Source: QAMH01 sp900556425
Lineage (GTDB): Bacteria; Actinomycetota; Coriobacteriia; Coriobacteriales; QAMH01
Assembly: GCA_902475535.1 (NCBI GenBank)
Contig: CABRZR010000001.1
Coordinates: forward strand, 124,001 to 188,000
Reading direction: 5' to 3'
DNA length: 64,000 bases
The translations under genes were made by a program, and so were the position numbers. This document shows positions 59,167 through 64,000 of the stretch, one piece after another; position 1 is the stretch's first letter; every line of letters begins with the position of its first letter. Under the pieces are notes generated by a model. It did not search any database, had not been told where the DNA came from, and saw only the letters and a list, made by a program, of their open reading frames with translations.

Positions 59167-60705
59167 TTAATCAGAGCTCCTCTCGAACATCTTGAGCATT
59201 CGGTGCGTCACCAGGAAGCCGCCGAAGATGTTGATGGAGGCTACGGCCATCGCGATGAACGCGAGAATGGTGACCACGAGGTTCGACGAGCTGATGAGCA
59301 GGATGGCGCCCACGATGATGATGCCCGAAACGGCGTTGGTCACCGACATGAGCGGGGTGTGTAGCGTGTGCGACACGCCGCCGATCACGTAGAAGCCGAC
59401 GACGATGGCGAGTTCGAGCACGACGAAGTGCGAGGTCATGGACGGCGGGGCGAGCATGACCACGACCGCGCCGAGCAGTACCGCGGCGACCTTCCACCAC
59501 CACTTGGCGAATGCCGACTTCTCCTTGGGTTCCTCGATGGGGGCGGCCTCGGCCGGGGCTTCCTCCTTCTTGGGGGCTGCCGAGACGCTAACTGCGGGAG
59601 GCGGCCACATGCCAACGCCATCGAGGGTGACGGTGATGCCGCGAATGACCTCGTCGTCCTCGTCGAGGACGAGCACGCCGTCTTTGCCTGGGGTTGCGAG
59701 CTTGAAGAAGTTGACGATGTTCTGGCCGAAGAGCTGCGAAGCCTGGCCTGGCAGACGACCCGGCAGGTCCGTGTAGCCGATGATGGTTACGCCGTTGTCG
59801 GTGACGACGACCTCGCCCGGCTTGGACAGCGCACAGTTGCCGCCAAGCGGGCTTGCGCCCATGTCGACGATGACGCTGCCGGGCTTCATGCCGGCGACGG
59901 CCTCCTCGGTGAGCAGCAGCGGGGCAGGACGACCTGGCACCTGTGCCGTCGTGATGACGATGTCGTTGATGGCGGCTTGGTCCTCGTAGACCTTGAGGAC
60001 GCGCGCCTGCTCGTCCTCGTCGAGGGCCTTGGCGTAACCGTCCGAGCTCTCTTGCTTGACGGGAATCTCGACGAAGGTCGCGCCGAGCGACTCGACCTGG
60101 TCGGCGACGTCCGCACGCACGTCAGTTGCGGAGACTTCGGCTCCCATGGAGTTTGCCGTGCCGATCGCGGCCAGTCCTGCGACGCCGACGCCGATGACGT
60201 AGACACGGGCCGGGGGCATCTTGCCGGCAGCGGTTACCTGGCCGGTGAAGAGCCTGCCGAAGACGTTGGCCGCCTCGATGACGGCACGATAGCCGCCCAC
60301 GTTGGCCATTGACGAGCGCACGTCGAGGGATTGCGAGCGCGACAGACGCGGCACCATATCCATGGCGAGCGCCGTGATGCCCATTTCCTCGAACTTGCCA
60401 ATGATGTCCTTGTTCGCGCCGGGATTCATGCGGGCGATAAGCGTAGCGCCTCGCTTGATGAGAGCGAGCTCTGCATCCGGCGGAGTGTCGAGACACACGA
60501 CGATGTCGGCGCCCCAGGCCTCCTCGCGGCTCACGATTTTCGCACCCGCTTCCTCGTACGCGTCATCGAAGTAGCTTGCCTTGGCGCCGGCACCGGATTC
60601 AACGGCGACGTCATAGCCAAGCTTGATGAGCTTCTTGACGCTATCTGGGGTGCCTGCGACAAGCGTCTGTTCGGGATTCGGTTCCCGAGGTATACCTATG
60701 AGCAT
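59167..60705 (-). CDS. pntA: NAD(P) transhydrogenase alpha subunit (fused)
   Basis: PntA contains the NAD(H)-binding domain I and the first membrane helices of transhydrogenase. The 512-residue protein has IGIPREP, RMNPGANKD, VYVIGVGVAGLAAIGTANSMGA and GASPLGGNCALSKPGEVVV in domain I, then a Pro/Glu-rich linker and four hydrophobic segments. It is the fused PntAA-PntAB type, unlike split alphaproteobacterial subunits. The enzyme uses the proton gradient to make NADPH. GGGGAGGAAAA precedes the ATG. Confidence 0.95.
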   Translation of the reverse strand: MLIGIPREPNPEQTLVAGTPDSVKKLIKLGYDVAVESGAGAKASYFDDAYEEAGAKIVSREEAWGADIVVCLDTPPDAELALIKRGATLIARMNPGANKDIIGKFEEMGITALAMDMVPRLSRSQSLDVRSSMANVGGYRAVIEAANVFGRLFTGQVTAAGKMPPARVYVIGVGVAGLAAIGTANSMGAEVSATDVRADVADQVESLGATFVEIPVKQESSDGYAKALDEDEQARVLKVYEDQAAINDIVITTAQVPGRPAPLLLTEEAVAGMKPGSVIVDMGASPLGGNCALSKPGEVVVTDNGVTIIGYTDLPGRLPGQASQLFGQNIVNFFKLATPGKDGVLVLDEDDEVIRGITVTLDGVGMWPPPAVSVSAAPKKEEAPAEAAPIEEPKEKSAFAKWWWKVAAVLLGAVVVMLAPPSMTSHFVVLELAIVVGFYVIGGVSHTLHTPLMSVTNAVSGIIIVGAILLISSSNLVVTILAFIAMAVASINIFGGFLVTHRMLKMFERSSD

Positions 60706-60890
60706 TTTTCCTCCCCATTACGAAAAAGCCCGTTGTATGCAAGTGGGTATGGTAATGCATGTACGCGCACATATATATAGCGAAAAAGAGGGGTAAGTAA
60801 ATTCAGTCGTGGGGTACGACCTCGTTCTTGGGGCATGAACGCCTCGCCTTCCCTTGCGTTTGCGCCCAGCTCGGGTAGTATTCGCTTCGT

Positions 60891-60978
60891 AATGAGACAG
60901 TTGCTCAGAGACGTTGTCTCATTATGAGCAGGCACCGGAAACAAATGAGACAAAACTCGCCCGGCACGATTTGTCTCA
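60891..60978. repeat. Two palindromes just before leuA
   Basis: AATGAGACAGTTGCTCAGAG to TTGTCTCATT (60891-60923) is a degraded copy of the GAGACAGTTGCTC hairpin. TGAGACAAAACTCGCCCGGC to GATTTGTCTCA (60946-60978) combines REP and GACAAAA features and ends six bases before the leuA ribosome site. The rest of the 60706-60995 gap shows no gene. Confidence 0.75.
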
Positions 60979-60995
60979 TTTTGCGGGAGGACGTC

Positions 60996-62570
60996 ATGAG
61001 CAGGAAGATCGCCATATTCGACACCACGCTGCGCGATGGCGAGCAGTCACCAGGGGCAAGCATGAATGCCCAGGAAAAGCTCGTCATCACACGGCAGCTT
61101 CTTCGTCTCAATGTCGACGTCATTGAGGCGGGCTTTCCCGTGTCGAGCCCCGGTGATTTCAAGTCCGTCCAGGATATCGCCATTACCTGCGGGGATCAGT
61201 GCATCGTCGCTGGCCTCACGCGTGCCGTCGAGCATGATATCGATGTGTGCGCCGAGGCGCTCGAGGTTGCCGCACGCCCACGTATCCACACGGGCATTGG
61301 CGTCTCGCCCGAGCATCTTCGTTACAAGTTCAAGGGCATGTCGCTCGACGAGGCCATCGATCAAGGCGTTGCCGCCGTACGTCATGCCCGCAAGTACGTC
61401 GACGATGTCGAGTTCTATGCCGAAGATGCCGGACGCGCCCCTTACGAGGATCTGGCCCGCATGCTCGAGGCCGTCATCAAGGCCGGTGCGACGGTCGTGA
61501 ACATTCCCGACACCACGGGTTTCAGCGTTCCATGGGAGTTCGGCCAGCGCATCCGCTATCTCATGGAGCATGTCAATGGCATCGAGGACGTCTGCGTCTC
61601 CGTGCATTGCCACAACGACCTGGGCATGGCGACTGCGCTCTCGCTCGCGGGCGTGATGAACGGCGCCACGCAGGTCGAGTGCACCATCAACGGCCTGGGC
61701 GAGCGCGCGGGCAATACCGCCATGGAGGAAGTCGTCATGGCGATCAAGATGCACGAGGACGAGCTTGATGCTCATACGGACATCAACACGACCGAGTTCG
61801 CGCATACAAGCCGCCTCGTCTCGTCCATTACGGGTATCAACGTGCAGCCCAACAAGGCCGTGGTCGGCGCAAACGCCTTTGCTCATAGCTCGGGTATCCA
61901 CCAAGATGGTGTCATCAAGAACCGCACCACCTACGAAATCATCGCGCCCGAGGACGTGGGCGTTTCGGGCAGTCAGATCGTGCTCACTGCTCGCAGCGGG
62001 CATGCTGCCTTGCGCAAGCGCCTTGAGGATTTGGGGTACGCGGGCATTCCGGACGACAAGTTCGAACAGGTTCACGCTGCGTTTCTCGAACTTGCCGATA
62101 GCAAGAAGGAAGTCTACGACGAGGACCTGCATTCGCTCATGGGCGAGCAAGACCGAAACGAAAACGCCATCTACCGTCTCGATGCCGTCCAGATTTCCTG
62201 CGGTCAGCCGCTTGTCTCGACGGCAACCGTGACCATTACCGATGAGGCTGGCGAGGTGCACACTGCTTGCGAGATCGGCTCGGGACCCATCGATGCCATG
62301 TACTCGGCCATCAACAAGATCGTTCAGGCAGAAAACGACCTCATGGAGTATTCGGTCAAGGCGGTAACGCGTGGTATTGACGCCCTGGGCGAAGTGACGG
62401 TGCGCATCATGGATCACGATGGAGCCATTTTCATCGGTCGTGGCAGCGACCGCGACATAACGGTGAGCTCGGGCAAGGCCTACGTCAACGCGCTCAATCG
62501 CATGATTGACCAGCAACGCCGCAACGCCCAACGCGCCGAGAGCGGTAGTGACGCCCCAGCGCACATCTAG
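60996..62570 (+). CDS. leuA: 2-isopropylmalate synthase
   Basis: LeuA condenses acetyl-CoA with 2-oxoisovalerate to start leucine synthesis. The 524-residue protein has FDTTLRDGEQSPGASM, the metal-binding HCHNDLGMA, GLGERAGN, SGIHQDGVIKN, and a C-terminal regulatory domain (about residues 390-500) for leucine feedback. The start at ATG 60996 is fixed by GGGAGGAC; the open frame upstream is repeat sequence. A citramalate-synthase role cannot be excluded by eye. The other leu genes are not in the window. Confidence 0.93.
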   Translation: MSRKIAIFDTTLRDGEQSPGASMNAQEKLVITRQLLRLNVDVIEAGFPVSSPGDFKSVQDIAITCGDQCIVAGLTRAVEHDIDVCAEALEVAARPRIHTGIGVSPEHLRYKFKGMSLDEAIDQGVAAVRHARKYVDDVEFYAEDAGRAPYEDLARMLEAVIKAGATVVNIPDTTGFSVPWEFGQRIRYLMEHVNGIEDVCVSVHCHNDLGMATALSLAGVMNGATQVECTINGLGERAGNTAMEEVVMAIKMHEDELDAHTDINTTEFAHTSRLVSSITGINVQPNKAVVGANAFAHSSGIHQDGVIKNRTTYEIIAPEDVGVSGSQIVLTARSGHAALRKRLEDLGYAGIPDDKFEQVHAAFLELADSKKEVYDEDLHSLMGEQDRNENAIYRLDAVQISCGQPLVSTATVTITDEAGEVHTACEIGSGPIDAMYSAINKIVQAENDLMEYSVKAVTRGIDALGEVTVRIMDHDGAIFIGRGSDRDITVSSGKAYVNALNRMIDQQRRNAQRAESGSDAPAHI

Positions 62571-62605
62571 CGACGGCGTCTCGAGCGGGGCCGAAGGTGC
62601 CCCCC

Positions 62606-62717
62606 TGTCATTTCGAGTGGAGCAGCCGAAGGCTGCGTAGTCGAGAAATCTCGGTCTTTTATTGCAACGGATGAGATTTCTCCACTCCGGCGCTGCGCGC
62701 CTCCGGTCGAAATGACA
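62606..62717. repeat. Inverted pair of TGTCATTTCGAG repeats after leuA
   Basis: TGTCATTTCGAGTGGAGCAG to TCGAGAAATCTC (62606-62652) and GAGATTTCTCCACTCCGG to CGAAATGACA (62673-62717) face each other, like the pair at 25017-25104. Together they have TGTCATTTCGA ends and resemble a MITE. The remaining part of the 339-bp gap to 62909 holds no gene; dnaB has GAGGAG at 62891-62896. Confidence 0.8.
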
Positions 62718-62909
62718 ACGCCACCTTGCCATTCGAGAAAGTTTGAAAATCCGTTTATAAGTGGAAAACTCGGCATTTTCCCCTTGTGACGGCGCTTTGG
62801 TCTCCACATCGGGTGTTAATGCGCGCAAATGCGGGCAATCGTGTCTCACCAAACGGGTATGGTGGTCACCCCTGAAAAGGACAACCCAACGAGGAGATGC
62901 GAGCGCACC

Positions 62910-64000
62910 ATGCCAGAGCTTGCCTATACATCGAGTGCTAACAATTCGGTTGAGCGCATCATGCCGCAGGATATCGATGCCGAGAAGGCCGTGCTTGCGG
63001 CCATGCTGCTCGGTCAGGACACAGAGGTCGTCGAGGAAGCGCTCATGAAGCTTTCGGCCAAGGAGTTCTACCGCCCTGCGCACCGCAAGATCTTCGAGGC
63101 CATGGAGGAGCTCTACAACAAGAACGCTCCCATCGATCAGCTTTCCCTGGCCGATCGTCTCAAGACGCGTGGAGACCTCGATGCCGTGGGCGGCAAATCT
63201 TACATCGTCGAGCTCGGCAACAACACCTATGCATTGGCCAACTGGGCTCATCACGCAGACATCGTCAAGCGCGCTGCCATGCTGCGCGACCTCATCGGTG
63301 CCGCCGTACGCATCACCGCGCTCGGTTACGATGCGCCAGACGACCTTGATGAGGTCGTCGAGACATCCGAGAAGCTTCTCTTCGATGTCACCAACAAGCG
63401 CGTTTCCACCAACTTCAAGTCCATGAGCTCGCTCGTGGTCGAGACCTTCAACGAGCTCCAGGAGCTCGCCAACACCAAGAGCCGCTACAATGGCGTGCGC
63501 ACGGGCTTCAAAGACCTCGATGATCTCTTTGGCGGCCTGCGCGGTGGCGACCTCGTCATCCTCGCCGCCCGTCCTTCCGTCGGCAAGACGGCACTCGCGC
63601 TCAACATCGCGAGTCGCGCTGCCCAGCTTGGCACGTCGGTCGCCTTTTTCTCGCTCGAGATGTCAGCCACGCAGCTTGTGCAACGCGTGCTCTCGACCGA
63701 GACGCGCATCAACTCCAAGAAGATGCAAACGGGCCAGATGAGCGGCCAGGACTGGGTCACGCTCGTCAATGCGTCAGATACGCTCTCCAAGCTGCAGCTT
63801 TGGGTCGACGATACCCCGAGCGCCTCCATTCTCGAGGTGCGCGCCAAAGCGCGTCGTCAGCTGCGCAACGTCGAGCCGCAAAAGGGCCTCATCATCGTCG
63901 ACTACCTGCAGCTCATGCAGCCGCAAAACACGCGTACGGAGTCCCGTCAGGTAGAGATCGCGGAGATTTCCCGTGGCCTCAAGATTCTCGCGAAGGAGAT
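62910..64000 (+). CDS. dnaB: Replicative DNA helicase DnaB (3' end beyond window)
   Basis: DnaB unwinds DNA at the replication fork. The visible 363 residues include the N-terminal helical domain (MPQDIDAEKAVLAAMLLGQDTEVVEEALMKL), then RYNGVRTGFKDLDDLFGGLRGGDLVILAARPSVGKTALALNIA with the Walker A, FFSLEMSATQLVQRVLS, and the Walker B IIVDYLQLM. The frame is open to the last base and the C-terminal part is outside the window. ATG 62910 is the best start by family sequence. Confidence 0.95.
   Translation, partial: MPELAYTSSANNSVERIMPQDIDAEKAVLAAMLLGQDTEVVEEALMKLSAKEFYRPAHRKIFEAMEELYNKNAPIDQLSLADRLKTRGDLDAVGGKSYIVELGNNTYALANWAHHADIVKRAAMLRDLIGAAVRITALGYDAPDDLDEVVETSEKLLFDVTNKRVSTNFKSMSSLVVETFNELQELANTKSRYNGVRTGFKDLDDLFGGLRGGDLVILAARPSVGKTALALNIASRAAQLGTSVAFFSLEMSATQLVQRVLSTETRINSKKMQTGQMSGQDWVTLVNASDTLSKLQLWVDDTPSASILEVRAKARRQLRNVEPQKGLIIVDYLQLMQPQNTRTESRQVEIAEISRGLKILAKE

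Overview
The window is a high-GC bacterial chromosome segment, probably from an anaerobic gut-type actinobacterium of the class Coriobacteriia. This is inference from gene content: an archaeal-type topoisomerase I, HypA/HypB beside the Tat translocase, a fused AccD-AccA in a type II fatty acid operon, a cytoplasmic single-subunit Mo/W enzyme, and an NhaC antiporter beside MtnA. No rRNA or tRNA gene was seen. About 57 protein genes are supported; dnaB runs off the right edge.

Layout. 0.2-5.7 kb: a FeoB-associated Cys-rich protein, S-adenosylhomocysteine hydrolase, a minus-strand tatB-tatC-hypA-hypB operon, and mtnA. 5.8-8.9 kb: an NhaC antiporter, a REP-associated tyrosine transposase (RAYT) bracketed by REP palindromes, and comF. 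9.0-20.5 kb: a tightly packed plus-strand run topA-tmk-holB-ricT-pncB-degV-NAD oxidoreductase-rlmKL. 20.5-28.5 kb: a structured RNA candidate, an amino-acid-binding lipoprotein, hpf, serC, a secreted coiled-coil protein, a TauE/SafE permease and ilvBN. 28.6-34.9 kb: an accessory metabolic region with two tiny zinc-ribbon proteins, a TetR regulator, a 76-aa protein, a Mo/W bis-pterin enzyme, an acyl-CoA synthetase and an XRE-cupin regulator. 35-40 kb: two small hypotheticals, serA, a radical SAM protein and a Nudix hydrolase. 40-44.1 kb: an AT-richer restriction-modification island (Sau3AI-like nuclease, C5 methyltransferase, putative second nuclease). 44.2-52.6 kb: fabH divergent from acpP-fabK-fabD-fabG-fabF-fabZ-accDA. 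52.7-57.3 kb: a lipoprotein, a DUF4190-like protein, an XRE protein plus Ser/Thr kinase pair, and a membrane metallopeptidase. 57.7-64 kb: pntAB, leuA and dnaB.

The most unusual feature is not a gene. Four intergenic arrays (19-217, 35021-35198, 38544-38766, 57348-57556) share one design: two to four direct copies of a short unit, then two or three inverted copies. Units are spaced 41 bp apart (52 or 62 bp in a few cases), close to whole DNA helical turns. Three different core sequences are used with the same geometry. I know of no described element with this design.

The window also carries several dispersed palindrome families. One (core GTGCC-A-GGCAC inside a GAGACAG/CTGTCTC palindrome) flanks the RAYT gene and is its likely substrate. 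Others carry GACAAAA/TTTTGTC arms or a TGTCATTTCGAG/GAGAAATCT motif. They sit between genes, often at stop codons or as terminators. Four times they appear inside coding sequence without breaking the frame (comF, tmk, rlmKL, tauE/safE).
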